Shown piece by piece: positions 35,401 through 44,328 of a DNA stretch of 64,000 nt. The DNA comes from Motiliproteus sp. Lineage in GTDB: Bacteria; Pseudomonadota; Gammaproteobacteria; Pseudomonadales; Balneatricaceae. A program made the position numbers and the translations under genes. Every line of letters begins with the position of its first letter. Position 1 is the stretch's first letter. Under the pieces are notes generated by a model that was given only the letters and a program-made list of their open reading frames with translations, was not told the DNA's origin and did not search any database. The stretch is from positions 1-64,000 of the forward strand of contig JAPHRD010000027.1 in assembly GCA_026196225.1 (NCBI GenBank), written 5' to 3'.

Positions 35401-38001
35401 GTGAAGATCTCAGTACCAATGACAATCGCTAAGCCAAACAAGCAGAAGCCTCGGTGGAGTCAGAAGCTCCAGCGTGCGATGGTGATCTTTCTGCCGATGT
35501 TCGTGCTGGTTAACAGTGTCCTGGTGGTCCACTACTGGATTCACACCACCAGCGCGCATGACCGGTTGGAGGAGAGCCAGAAACTCGGCGTTGAGCTGTC
35601 CCGTAAAGTAGTAGCTGATGAGATATCTAACGTTATGTTGGAGGTTAACTATCTGGCCGACTACTTGCAGCAAATTCAGATCAGTGAACAACTGTCCGTC
35701 GATGCCACCGCTCAGATCAGTCAATTCCTGGTGACCTTTGCTCGCCATCGTCCCTGGTACGATCATCTTCGTTATCTAAACCTGGAAGGTAATGAAGTGG
35801 TTCGCATCAACAACCGCGTCAACCCAATTCTGGTCTCCAAACGCAACCTGCAGAACAAGGCCAACCGCTATTACTTCCCTGGACTCAGTATTCTGAAACC
35901 GGGTCAAGTCTACATATCTCCGCTGGACCTGAACGTCGAAGGGGGAGCGGTGGAGATGCCGTTTAAACCCACCATCCGGGTCGGCGTACCACTCTATGAC
36001 GATCGAGGTGAGAAGGTAGGCTATATCCTGCTCAACTTCCTAGGCGATCAGCTGATTAGTGATTTCAAGCTGGCCTCCTCCCATATCTCTGAGCAAATGA
36101 TGTTGATCAACGCCAACGGCTATTGGCTGATTAGCCCAGACGAAAACCAGAATTGGGGATTTATCCTCATGCATCAACAGAGCTTTAACGGCAGCTTCAA
36201 GAACGAGTGGGACACAATTAAACGCATACCCTCCGGTCAATTTGAAACCGAACGCGGACTCTTTACCTTTACCACCGTACACCCCTATAACCGAGGTCTG
36301 GACGAGGCGGGATATGAACTCAACTCTGAAGCCAAAAATTACTTCTGGAAGGTGGTTTCCTTCGCGCCCCAGTTTCTACTCAACGCGCCCCGTTACGAAT
36401 TTCTGCGCAACAACGGTTTAAGCTACTCCATTACTCTGCTGGTCGCACTACTCAGTTCGGTGATGATCAGTCGGGTTCGTCAGCGTCATGAAGCGGTGTT
36501 GATCCAGAACGCCTATGAGAGCAGTTTCCGTCGTGTTCTGGAGAATATTCAGATGGCGGCAGTGACGCTCAACCGTTACGGCCGCATCACCTTTTGTAAC
36601 GACTATTTTGTCAAGCTGATTGGTTTTAGTCGCACCGAACTGCTTAATGAGGAGTGGAAAACCCTATGGCCCGACACCTCCAGATCTCAGCGGGACTATG
36701 ATCGGTTTCTGGAAGATTTGGCCAATCACCAGTTGCCGGAAACCGGTGAGGAGGAAATCTTCACCAAGGACGGACGACAGCTGCTGCTGTCTTGGAACAA
36801 CACTTACAGCCTCGACACCCATGACAAGGTCGTAAGCGTGACCCTACTGGGCCGGGATATCACTCTGCAAAGAGATATTGAAGAGCAACTAGTTAAGCTT
36901 AGTCAGGCGGTGGAGCAAAGCCCAAACACGGTAATGATCACCAACGCCCGCGGTGATATTGAGTACGTTAATCCGAAGTTCTCGAAGCTAACTGGTTATC
37001 AACCGGAAGAGGTGATCGGTTGCAAACCCAGCATTCTCAAGTCGGGTCATACCAGTCCTGATGAGTACACGCGAATGTGGTCCGATATTTCGCAGGGTAA
37101 GACTTGGCACGGAATTCTTAAAAACGTAAAAAAGAACGGTGACTTTTATTGGGAAAAAACCACTATTTCTCCAATTCTGGATACCCAGAATCATATCCGT
37201 CACTTTCTGTCAGTGAAGGAGGATATCACCGAGAAGGTTAAGTTGGAGCGAGACATTGCCCTGCAAACAAAAGAGACTCGTAAAAACCGGGAACTGGCGG
37301 CAGTAGGGCAAATGGCCAACATGGTTGCCCATGACTTACGCAACCCTCTAAGCTCAATCAAAATGGCGATACAAATTCTCAATAAGGAAAGCAGTAAATC
37401 TCCAAACTCAATAAACGCGCCGTCCAATATTACCGAGCTATTAATCATCGCCCAGGACCAGATCCGTTATATGGAGGGAATCCTCAGCGATCTCATGAGT
37501 TACTCTCGCCCCGGCAACCTCAATTCCGAGTGGCTGCGCCTCGATAAACTGATGGAAACCACTATTATCAGCCACCTCAAAGATATTCAGTGCAATAAGA
37601 TTGAGGTGGAGGAACACTACCAAAAAGGTTTACCTACCCTCTATGGTGATCCAGTAAAACTGCGTCAAGTGTTTAGTAACCTGCTAATCAATGCCATTCA
37701 CGCAGTCAAAGATAGTGAAGATCCGCGCATCACTATCAGCATTGACCTGCTAATGTCCGATGTCGGACCTAAAATTAAGGTAACAGTTATCGATGATGGT
37801 ATCGGCATCGATCCCTGTCAGACCAATATGGTGTTCGAGCCTTTCTACACAAATAAAGCGAAAGGCACCGGGCTTGGCCTTGCTATCGTCAAACAGCAGA
37901 TCGAACAACACAACGGTTCCATTAAGCTGACCCCTGTTGCACAGGGCGGTACCCGAGCGACCCTGATATTACCGATCAACCCAGAATTGCATAACGAGTA
38001 A
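35401..38001 (+). CDS. Sensor histidine kinase (periplasmic Cache-like sensor, two PAS, HisKA/HATPase)
   Basis: Two TMs flanking ~300-aa periplasmic domain; PAS motifs; MVAHDLRNPLSSIKMAIQIL; HATPase GTGLGLAIVKQQIEQHNGSI. Starts with GTG. Confidence 0.9.
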   Translation: MKISVPMTIAKPNKQKPRWSQKLQRAMVIFLPMFVLVNSVLVVHYWIHTTSAHDRLEESQKLGVELSRKVVADEISNVMLEVNYLADYLQQIQISEQLSVDATAQISQFLVTFARHRPWYDHLRYLNLEGNEVVRINNRVNPILVSKRNLQNKANRYYFPGLSILKPGQVYISPLDLNVEGGAVEMPFKPTIRVGVPLYDDRGEKVGYILLNFLGDQLISDFKLASSHISEQMMLINANGYWLISPDENQNWGFILMHQQSFNGSFKNEWDTIKRIPSGQFETERGLFTFTTVHPYNRGLDEAGYELNSEAKNYFWKVVSFAPQFLLNAPRYEFLRNNGLSYSITLLVALLSSVMISRVRQRHEAVLIQNAYESSFRRVLENIQMAAVTLNRYGRITFCNDYFVKLIGFSRTELLNEEWKTLWPDTSRSQRDYDRFLEDLANHQLPETGEEEIFTKDGRQLLLSWNNTYSLDTHDKVVSVTLLGRDITLQRDIEEQLVKLSQAVEQSPNTVMITNARGDIEYVNPKFSKLTGYQPEEVIGCKPSILKSGHTSPDEYTRMWSDISQGKTWHGILKNVKKNGDFYWEKTTISPILDTQNHIRHFLSVKEDITEKVKLERDIALQTKETRKNRELAAVGQMANMVAHDLRNPLSSIKMAIQILNKESSKSPNSINAPSNITELLIIAQDQIRYMEGILSDLMSYSRPGNLNSEWLRLDKLMETTIISHLKDIQCNKIEVEEHYQKGLPTLYGDPVKLRQVFSNLLINAIHAVKDSEDPRITISIDLLMSDVGPKIKVTVIDDGIGIDPCQTNMVFEPFYTNKAKGTGLGLAIVKQQIEQHNGSIKLTPVAQGGTRATLILPINPELHNE

Positions 38002-38006
38002 CCAGG

Positions 38007-39395
38007 ATGACACGACTGTTAATAGTGGATGATGATGAAGCAATATGCAGGATGCTCGAGTTTCATTTCCTAGACGATGACTACGAAGTCAAGATCGCCC
38101 ATTCTGTCGATGAAGGGATGGCAGTAGCTACACAGTTCGAACCGGAACTGGTCATTCTTGATATCCGCATGAGTGGTAAAAGCGGGCTTGAAGGCCTATT
38201 GGAATTCAAGCAATTAATTCCCAACGCACGGGTCATCATGATCACAGCTTTTCACGATATGGAAAGCACCATCCAGGCGATGCAGGGCGGTGCAGATGAT
38301 TATATCCATAAACCTATCGATCTGCAGGAGTTGGACAACGCGGTCAACAAAGCGATGAAACACCTGAATTCTTCGGATCAAGAGATCAGCGTTGAAGAGG
38401 GCAGCATTATCACCAGCGCCATGGTGGGTAGCAGTGACTCCATGCGTGACGTGTTCAAAACCATCGGCCGAGTGGCTGGAAATACCGCCACCATACTCAT
38501 CAACGGTGAAAGCGGCACCGGCAAAGAGCTGGTGGCCAGTGCTATCCATAACGCCAGTGCCCGCCGTGATGGTCCTTTTGTGGCTATCAACTGCGCAGCC
38601 TTGGTTGAGACGCTACTGGAATCAGAAATGTTTGGTCACGAGCGAGGTGCTTTCAGCGGCGCGGTCGCCCAGCAAAAGGGGAAGTTTTCCCTGGCAGAGA
38701 ATGGCACCCTGTTTCTTGACGAGGTTGGTGAGCTTTCCTCCACTATCCAAGCCAAACTGCTGCGGGTACTCCAAGAGAAGGAATTCACACCAGTGGGGGG
38801 CAGGAAAGTACTGACTACAAACGCCCGTATTATCGCCGCCACGAATGTCAACCTGCGCCAAGCTGTGGAGGATGGAAAATTCCGAGAAGATCTCTTCTAC
38901 CGCCTAGAAGTGGTCAATATTAAACTCCCCCCCCTTCGAGATCGCATCAGCGATCTACAATTGTTGGTACCGGCATTATTACACCGGATCAACAAGGAAT
39001 TGAATGCCAAGGTCAACCGTCTAACGCCAGAGGTTATGTCAGCACTGCGCAACCATCCTTGGCCTGGTAATGTCCGCGAACTAGAGAATATGCTCACCAA
39101 AGCGGTAGCACTGTGTCCCAGTGATTGTCTGACCTTGGATCTTCTACCATCGTCAATGATCGTAAACCAACCCCATCTCGCCAATAAAACATCGACGGAT
39201 GCAATACGTGAGCACCACTATAACAAACCTGTCACCAGCTACAGTTTGAAGGAAATAGAGTTTGAGCATATCAAGCGAGTATTAGAGGAAACCGGGGGAC
39301 ATAAAGGCAAGGCTTGTGAAATCCTCGGAATCTCCCGACCTAAGCTTCAGCGAATGCTGGTGCAACTGAATCTGGACGATCTAACCTGTAATTAA
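38007..39395 (+). CDS. NtrC-family sigma54-dependent response regulator
   Basis: REC domain (LLIVDDDEAICRML...LVILDIRM), AAA+ (GESGTGKELVASAIH; GAFSGA loop, a variant of GAFTGA), Fis-type HTH (GHKGKACEILGISRPKLQRML). Confidence 0.95.
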   Translation: MTRLLIVDDDEAICRMLEFHFLDDDYEVKIAHSVDEGMAVATQFEPELVILDIRMSGKSGLEGLLEFKQLIPNARVIMITAFHDMESTIQAMQGGADDYIHKPIDLQELDNAVNKAMKHLNSSDQEISVEEGSIITSAMVGSSDSMRDVFKTIGRVAGNTATILINGESGTGKELVASAIHNASARRDGPFVAINCAALVETLLESEMFGHERGAFSGAVAQQKGKFSLAENGTLFLDEVGELSSTIQAKLLRVLQEKEFTPVGGRKVLTTNARIIAATNVNLRQAVEDGKFREDLFYRLEVVNIKLPPLRDRISDLQLLVPALLHRINKELNAKVNRLTPEVMSALRNHPWPGNVRELENMLTKAVALCPSDCLTLDLLPSSMIVNQPHLANKTSTDAIREHHYNKPVTSYSLKEIEFEHIKRVLEETGGHKGKACEILGISRPKLQRMLVQLNLDDLTCN

Positions 39396-39653
39396 TTCGG
39401 TGAAACTGCCAAGGTAAAATCTAAGGAAGATCTGATTAAGTCCCGCCGAAAGACTTGGCACAATGACGCACCACACTTTTCCTTCGCGACTTTATGTACC
39501 AGGCACATCCAGTCCATTGGATGCATTACGTAGAGACGCTATCAAAATGTCCACTTTGTGCGCGAGAAGCACTAGGGATCGGCACATTCCGGACGTTAAC
39601 GGAATTGGATCATGGGCAGCAGTTTCCGCTCTTTGCGGACACTCGACGTAGGT

Positions 39654-40082
39654 TTATTCTGTCATATCAAACAGGTTGTCTATCGCCGCGCAGTTGGGCA
39701 AACCGCCACCTGTGCATTGGGCGGCCATAGACTCCAGGCTGCTTTCCAACCGCACCAATTCCTCAATCTTATTTCTAACAACGCTTAGGTGGCTAAGCAC
39801 AATCTGCTTGACCTCATCGCATGAGTAGCCGCCATCGGTTAGCTCCAACAGGTTACGCACTTCCTCCAGCGTGAAACCCAGTCGGCGAGCCTTACAAATG
39901 AACATAAGTCTTTCCTGAAAGCTCTGTGGGTACTTTCGATGCCCTCCTTCGGTTCTGGCAGGGGCAGGTAGTAGGGAAATTCTTTCGTAATAACGGATTG
40001 TTTCGATATTGCAGCCAGTCAACTTCGACAACCCGCCAATACTCAACGAACCACCTTTATTGGCCATCAAAACTTTCTCCAT
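39654..40082 (-). CDS. merR: MerR family regulator (mercury-type)
   Basis: MEKVLMANKGGSLSIGGLSKLTGCNIETIRYYERISLLPAPARTEGGHRKYPQ; divergent from merT. Start refined from the 200-aa ORF. Confidence 0.88.
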   Translation of the reverse strand: MEKVLMANKGGSLSIGGLSKLTGCNIETIRYYERISLLPAPARTEGGHRKYPQSFQERLMFICKARRLGFTLEEVRNLLELTDGGYSCDEVKQIVLSHLSVVRNKIEELVRLESSLESMAAQCTGGGLPNCAAIDNLFDMTE

Positions 40083-40090
40083 ATTATGTC

Positions 40091-40121
40091 TTGAATCTGT
40101 AGTTACTACAGGTTTTATACT
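40091..40121 (+). promoter_or_regulatory. MerR-type operator/promoter with 19-bp spacer
   Basis: TTGAAT-CTGTAGTTACTACAGGTTT-TATACT with palindrome CTGTAGttaCTACAG in the spacer. Confidence 0.75.
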
Positions 40122-40153
40122 GTGAGAATAACACTGACTATGGAGCTTAGAGA

Positions 40154-40522
40154 ATGGGTCTTGATGAAAAACCTGACAACAAGAGCTGGTGGTTGGCAAC
40201 AGGCGGAGTGGTTGGGGCGGTATTGGCTTCGTCCTGCTGTATTGCGCCCTTGGCATTATTCCTTCTAGGGGTGAGCGGTGCGTGGATCAGTAATTTAACC
40301 GCTCTGGAGCCGTATCAGCCTTTGTTTATTGTGATTACCCTTGGCCTCGTGGGTAGTGGCTTTTGGGTGGTTTACTTCAAAACCAAGAAGTCGTGTGCTA
40401 AAGATTCTTACTGCGCTAAGCCAGAGTCAGTAAAGCTATTAAAGAGCCTCCTGTGGACTTCGGCAGGGCTCATTGCTGTCGCTCTGGTTTTTCCTTACGC
40501 AGCCCCTCTACTTTTGAACTGA
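40154..40522 (+). CDS. merT: Mercuric transport protein MerT
   Basis: GAVLASSCCIAPLALFLLGVSGAWISNLTALEPYQPLFI; vicinal Cys pair. Confidence 0.93.
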   Translation: MGLDEKPDNKSWWLATGGVVGAVLASSCCIAPLALFLLGVSGAWISNLTALEPYQPLFIVITLGLVGSGFWVVYFKTKKSCAKDSYCAKPESVKLLKSLLWTSAGLIAVALVFPYAAPLLLN

Positions 40523-40536
40523 CCGAGGTAAACCCA

Positions 40537-40818
40537 ATGAAGAAGCTGGTCGCCTTAACGTTATTGCCACTTGTTGTTACTGCCAGCAGCGCTATTGCTG
40601 AAATGAAAACGGTATCGCTAAAAGTGGAGAACATGACCTGTGCCGCATGTCCCTTCATCGTCAAGAAATCATTGTTAAAAGTAAAAGGGGTCACTGAGGC
40701 CAGTGTGGACTTTGGTCAGAAGATCGCCAGTGTGACCTTTGATGATGAGAAAAGCTCAATTCCTCAGCTAACAACAGCTACGTCGAATGCAGGTTACCCA
40801 TCTGCATTACAGGAGTGA
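40537..40818 (+). CDS. merP: Periplasmic mercury-binding protein MerP
   Basis: Signal peptide, VENMTCAACPFIVKKSLLKVKGV HMA motif. Confidence 0.93.
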   Translation: MKKLVALTLLPLVVTASSAIAEMKTVSLKVENMTCAACPFIVKKSLLKVKGVTEASVDFGQKIASVTFDDEKSSIPQLTTATSNAGYPSALQE

Positions 40819-40823
40819 CATCT

Positions 40824-41270
40824 ATGGGCAACTGCTGTTTATCCAGTTCTGAGAAGGTTCAGATAGAGGCCAAGAAAGCAGCTCAATGCCCTTGTTGCGG
40901 TACTTCTGCGAAACCAGTTGGGTGGGGCACACTCATTCATCAAGTGGTTGCCCCACTTAACCAACAACTACCGCCTGATGAGTTCTTCTTCTGCGCTAGT
41001 ACTGACTGCAATACCGTGTACTTTTCCAATGGTGGTGTAGTGATTGAAAGGCCCCAGGTTCGCGGTGATGTGGGTCAGAAATCAACAAATGCAAATCGAG
41101 TCATTTGCTATTGCTTCGACATTAGGTACGCCAAGGTGCTGGAAGAGATCGCGCAGACAGGAACCAGCGCGAGTAAAGCCTTTGTAGTCGAGCAGACGAA
41201 GCTTCAAAACTGTGCTTGCGACGTCAGAAATCCATCGGGGAAGTGCTGCCTCAAGGAGTTTCCCAAATGA
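40824..41270 (+). CDS. CopZ-like/(2Fe-2S)-binding cysteine-rich protein in mer operon
   Basis: CPCCGTSAKPVGWGTLIHQVV...FFFCASTDCNTVYF...NRVICYCFDIRYAKVLEEI...CACDVRNPSGKCCLKE. Confidence 0.75.
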   Translation: MGNCCLSSSEKVQIEAKKAAQCPCCGTSAKPVGWGTLIHQVVAPLNQQLPPDEFFFCASTDCNTVYFSNGGVVIERPQVRGDVGQKSTNANRVICYCFDIRYAKVLEEIAQTGTSASKAFVVEQTKLQNCACDVRNPSGKCCLKEFPK

Positions 41271-41482
41271 GCAATGAGATTATCCGAGAGTCCGTACTCA
41301 CATGCCCTGAGTGCGGTGCGCAAACCAAGCAAACCATGCCTACGGACAGTTGCCAGTATTTCTACCAGTGCCCAGAGTGCAATGCGCTGCTGAGGCCGAA
41401 GGGGAAAGATTGCTGTGTCTTTTGCAGTTACGGCTCGGTTCCATGCCCTCCTGTTCAGGCAGCGATGGGCTCAACCCGCTAA
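41267..41482 (+). CDS. GDCCVxC-domain-like small cysteine-rich protein
   Basis: LTCPECGAQTKQTMPTDSCQYFYQCPECNALLRPKGKDCCVFCSYGSVPCPP. Confidence 0.8.
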   Translation: MSNEIIRESVLTCPECGAQTKQTMPTDSCQYFYQCPECNALLRPKGKDCCVFCSYGSVPCPPVQAAMGSTR

Positions 41483-41513
41483 GAATCGATAACTAACAAG
41501 GCGCTATTAAGCG

Positions 41514-41720
41514 ATGAAGAAAAACACAGTTCTTCTCAAAACGGGCATTATCGGCAGCGTTATCGCTGCATTGTGCTGCTTTACTCCAATCTTGGTTATA
41601 TTGCTTGGGGCGGTAGGCCTTTCCTCTTTAATTGGCTATCTCGATTTCGTCCTATTGCCCGCTCTCGCCTTGTTCATTTGCATAACCATTTATGCGATAG
41701 CACGCAAGAGCAAGGGCTGA
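41514..41720 (+). CDS. merF: Mercury transporter MerF
   Basis: 68 aa, 2 TM, VIAALCCFTPILVILLGAVGLSSLIGYLDFVLLPALALF. Confidence 0.88.
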   Translation: MKKNTVLLKTGIIGSVIAALCCFTPILVILLGAVGLSSLIGYLDFVLLPALALFICITIYAIARKSKG

Positions 41721-42171
41721 CCTTGGTATAGAAACTAGGTGATTTCAGCTCTGAATCGAACATTGCGTGTGACTGCTCAGTGTTGAGAGCAGCCTCCTAG
41801 CCAACTTTCCTGAACGTCTCCTGTTGGGCGATAGCTGAAATTCTTGAGAAGGCTTACAAGTATCCGTTTAAAATTGAAGACCAAATGGAACGCAACCTGT
41901 CGTGCCAACACTATATACTCCTACAGAGCTTTGAAAGATTAGTTCTTTCAGCGAAGGCAACCATTACAACTTTTACGGTGCTGCTCTCTACTGGACGAAT
42001 CTGCAATCACCATTAACCAACTTCATTCAATATTGGCTATTCCCTGTAGTGCCTCTTTTGGTCAAATTAACCAACTTTTATTAATGAGACACCTTCTACA
42101 GAGCCCAAGACCAGAAGCTTCAGTTAACCAACTAAGTTACACAGCCTCAAATCTTCAAATATCTAACAATA

Positions 42172-42197
42172 AAAGCGGACATCAGTGTCCGCTTTTT
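42172..42197 (+). terminator. Rho-independent terminator
   Basis: AAAGCGGACA-TCAG-TGTCCGCTTT followed by TT. Confidence 0.8.
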
Positions 42198-42308
42198 GTG
42201 CCTAATACTTATCTGCTTTCACCCTCTTCGATAAATATTCCAACTCTGGTAAATCTAAAACGCTTTTTGCACTAATATTTAATTAGGAGAATTTACCCCC
42301 CGACCTTC

Positions 42309-43316
42309 ATGGACCTGTCAGCAGCTTTCAATTGCTGGCCTCTAATTTCGGAAACACCTATGCATCCCTTAACCAACGATCTGATCCCTTTCAACGACTT
42401 TGAAGCAGCTACCCGGGAAGTACTGAGTTACCTTCACAAACGCCTGGGATTCTCTCTATGGATGATGACTCGAACTGAGGGACAAGATTGGATCGTACTG
42501 CAGGCCGAGGACAACGGCTATAAAGTAGAGGAAGGCATGGTATTTCAGTGGGCAGATTCATTCTGCTCAAAGATGGTCGAGGGCTTGGGGCCACGCGTAG
42601 CGCCGTGCTCGGACGAAATACCTGTATACCTTAACGCGCCTATCGGACAGCAAGTTCCCATTGGAGCCTACATCGGTGTGCCCGTCAATCGCAGTGACGG
42701 ATCGCTATTTGGCACATTATGCGCAATAGATCCGGAACCACAAAACGTCGCTATCATAAGCGAACAGCCAACCATCGAATTGCTGGCTCGGCTCTTGGAA
42801 ACTGTCCTTGAATACGATCTACGGGACGCTGAACAACAGCGACTGCTAGAGCGTTACCGTGAAGAGGCGCGTACGGATAGTCTAACCGGGCTTCTAAACA
42901 GGCGGGGCTGGGATCAATGTATTGAACAGGAAGAAGCCCGCGCCAAACGCTTTGGAAACCCGGTCTGCATATTTATGATCGATATTGACGGCCTGAAGAA
43001 AATCAATGACTCTGAAGGACATAGCAATGGAGACGAGCTAATACAGAAAACTGCAAATAGTCTGCGAGATTCCGTGAGAGAAGTAGACTTAGTCGCTCGA
43101 ATCGGTGGTGATGAATTTGGCATATTGGTGGTTGAAACAGAAGCCCTTGGCTGTGAAGCGCTACATCATAAAATTGCCAAAAAGCTGTCAAAGCAAGGGA
43201 TTTCTGCATCCATCGGACGCGCTATGCGAATGCCAAATCAAGGGATAGAAGCTGCTGCTGAAGAGGCGGATAACGCGATGTACCAGGATAAAAAGCGGCA
43301 CCGTCAAGGAACCTAG
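42309..43316 (+). CDS. Diguanylate cyclase (GAF + GGDEF)
   Basis: GAF-like N-terminus; GGDEF core RIGGDEFGILV; translation may start at MHPLTNDL (42360). Confidence 0.88.
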   Translation: MDLSAAFNCWPLISETPMHPLTNDLIPFNDFEAATREVLSYLHKRLGFSLWMMTRTEGQDWIVLQAEDNGYKVEEGMVFQWADSFCSKMVEGLGPRVAPCSDEIPVYLNAPIGQQVPIGAYIGVPVNRSDGSLFGTLCAIDPEPQNVAIISEQPTIELLARLLETVLEYDLRDAEQQRLLERYREEARTDSLTGLLNRRGWDQCIEQEEARAKRFGNPVCIFMIDIDGLKKINDSEGHSNGDELIQKTANSLRDSVREVDLVARIGGDEFGILVVETEALGCEALHHKIAKKLSKQGISASIGRAMRMPNQGIEAAAEEADNAMYQDKKRHRQGT

Positions 43317-43417
43317 AAAATATCTACTTCAAATATAAATTCTAATCGACGGCTGCCGTTAATCTTCGGTTCAGCTAAGATCTTCATACTGTTCTCGATT
43401 CAGATAAAGGACTTCCC

Positions 43418-44191
43418 ATGAAAATAGTGCCTCATTTAAAGAAAGCCGCCCCAATTTCTGCACTGATAATTGGCTTCGGCTTATTAAGCTTCCAACCTCT
43501 GCATGCAGGCTGGGGAGATCTACTGAAAAAGATCGAAGAAAAAGCGCCTGAGATAATGAATTCCGAGGAAGGAAAAAGCGCGGCTGGACTGGACACCGAA
43601 ACACTGATCAAAGGCCTGAAGGAAGCGTTGGCTGTGGGTACCCAACGGGCAGTTGAAGAAGTGTCTAAGACCGATGGCTATTTCTCCAATCCAACCATTA
43701 AAGTTCCGATGCCGGATACCGTTGAAAGCGGTGCAAAGTTGCTTCGTAAGTTTGGTGGTGATTCGCTGGTGGATGATTTTGAGCTATCGATGAACCGAGC
43801 CGCCGAAAAAGCCGCTCCGCAGGCAACCGAATACTTCCTGAACGCCCTCAAAGCGATGTCCATTGAAGACGCCAAGAAAATTTACGAAGGCTCAGACGAT
43901 GCAGCCACTCGATATTTCCAAGACAAAACCTCCGGCGACCTTGAAAACACCTTCAAGCCCATTATCAAAGACGCCATGAAACAAGTGGGGGTCACTCGCT
44001 ACTATCAACAGATGGTGGACGAGGCGAGCAAATACCCGCTAGTTGGTGATATGGACCTGAATCTGGAAAACCACGTCACCGACAAAGCCCTCGAAGGTCT
44101 GTTTGTCATGCTCGCTGCTGAAGAGAAAAAGATTCGTCAGGATCCAGTGGCACGCTCTACCGACCTGTTAAAACAGGTATTCGGTAACTAG
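43418..44191 (+). CDS. DUF4197 domain-containing protein
   Basis: KGLKEALAVGTQRAVEEVSKTDGYFSNPTIKVPMPDTVE...DALFVMLAAEEKKIRQDPVARSTDLLKQVFG-type ending. Confidence 0.88.
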   Translation: MKIVPHLKKAAPISALIIGFGLLSFQPLHAGWGDLLKKIEEKAPEIMNSEEGKSAAGLDTETLIKGLKEALAVGTQRAVEEVSKTDGYFSNPTIKVPMPDTVESGAKLLRKFGGDSLVDDFELSMNRAAEKAAPQATEYFLNALKAMSIEDAKKIYEGSDDAATRYFQDKTSGDLENTFKPIIKDAMKQVGVTRYYQQMVDEASKYPLVGDMDLNLENHVTDKALEGLFVMLAAEEKKIRQDPVARSTDLLKQVFGN

Positions 44192-44228
44192 TCCTCTCCC
44201 CTAGTTGACGATGATCCGGCAACAGCTG

Positions 44229-44242
44229 TTGATAATTATCAA
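44229..44242. promoter_or_regulatory. Consensus FNR/ANR/DNR-type box upstream of mscS-like gene
   Basis: TTGATAATTATCAA (TTGAT-N4-ATCAA), inside a 16-bp perfect palindrome GTTGATAATTATCAAC, about 90 bp upstream of the 44332 start. Confidence 0.5.
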
Positions 44243-44328
44243 CAATTGCTGGATCTCGCTGACAAATTGTTGAAGAATATTTCACCAGCTTCACACCCTC
44301 TCTTTTCCACTAAGTTAACAAGGAGTTA

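Noticed and set aside
39396-39653. ORFs at 39463 and 39494 considered as a gene between the response regulator and merR
   Set aside because: Overlapping frames with no family signature; one runs antisense into merR. Left as unexplained intergenic DNA.
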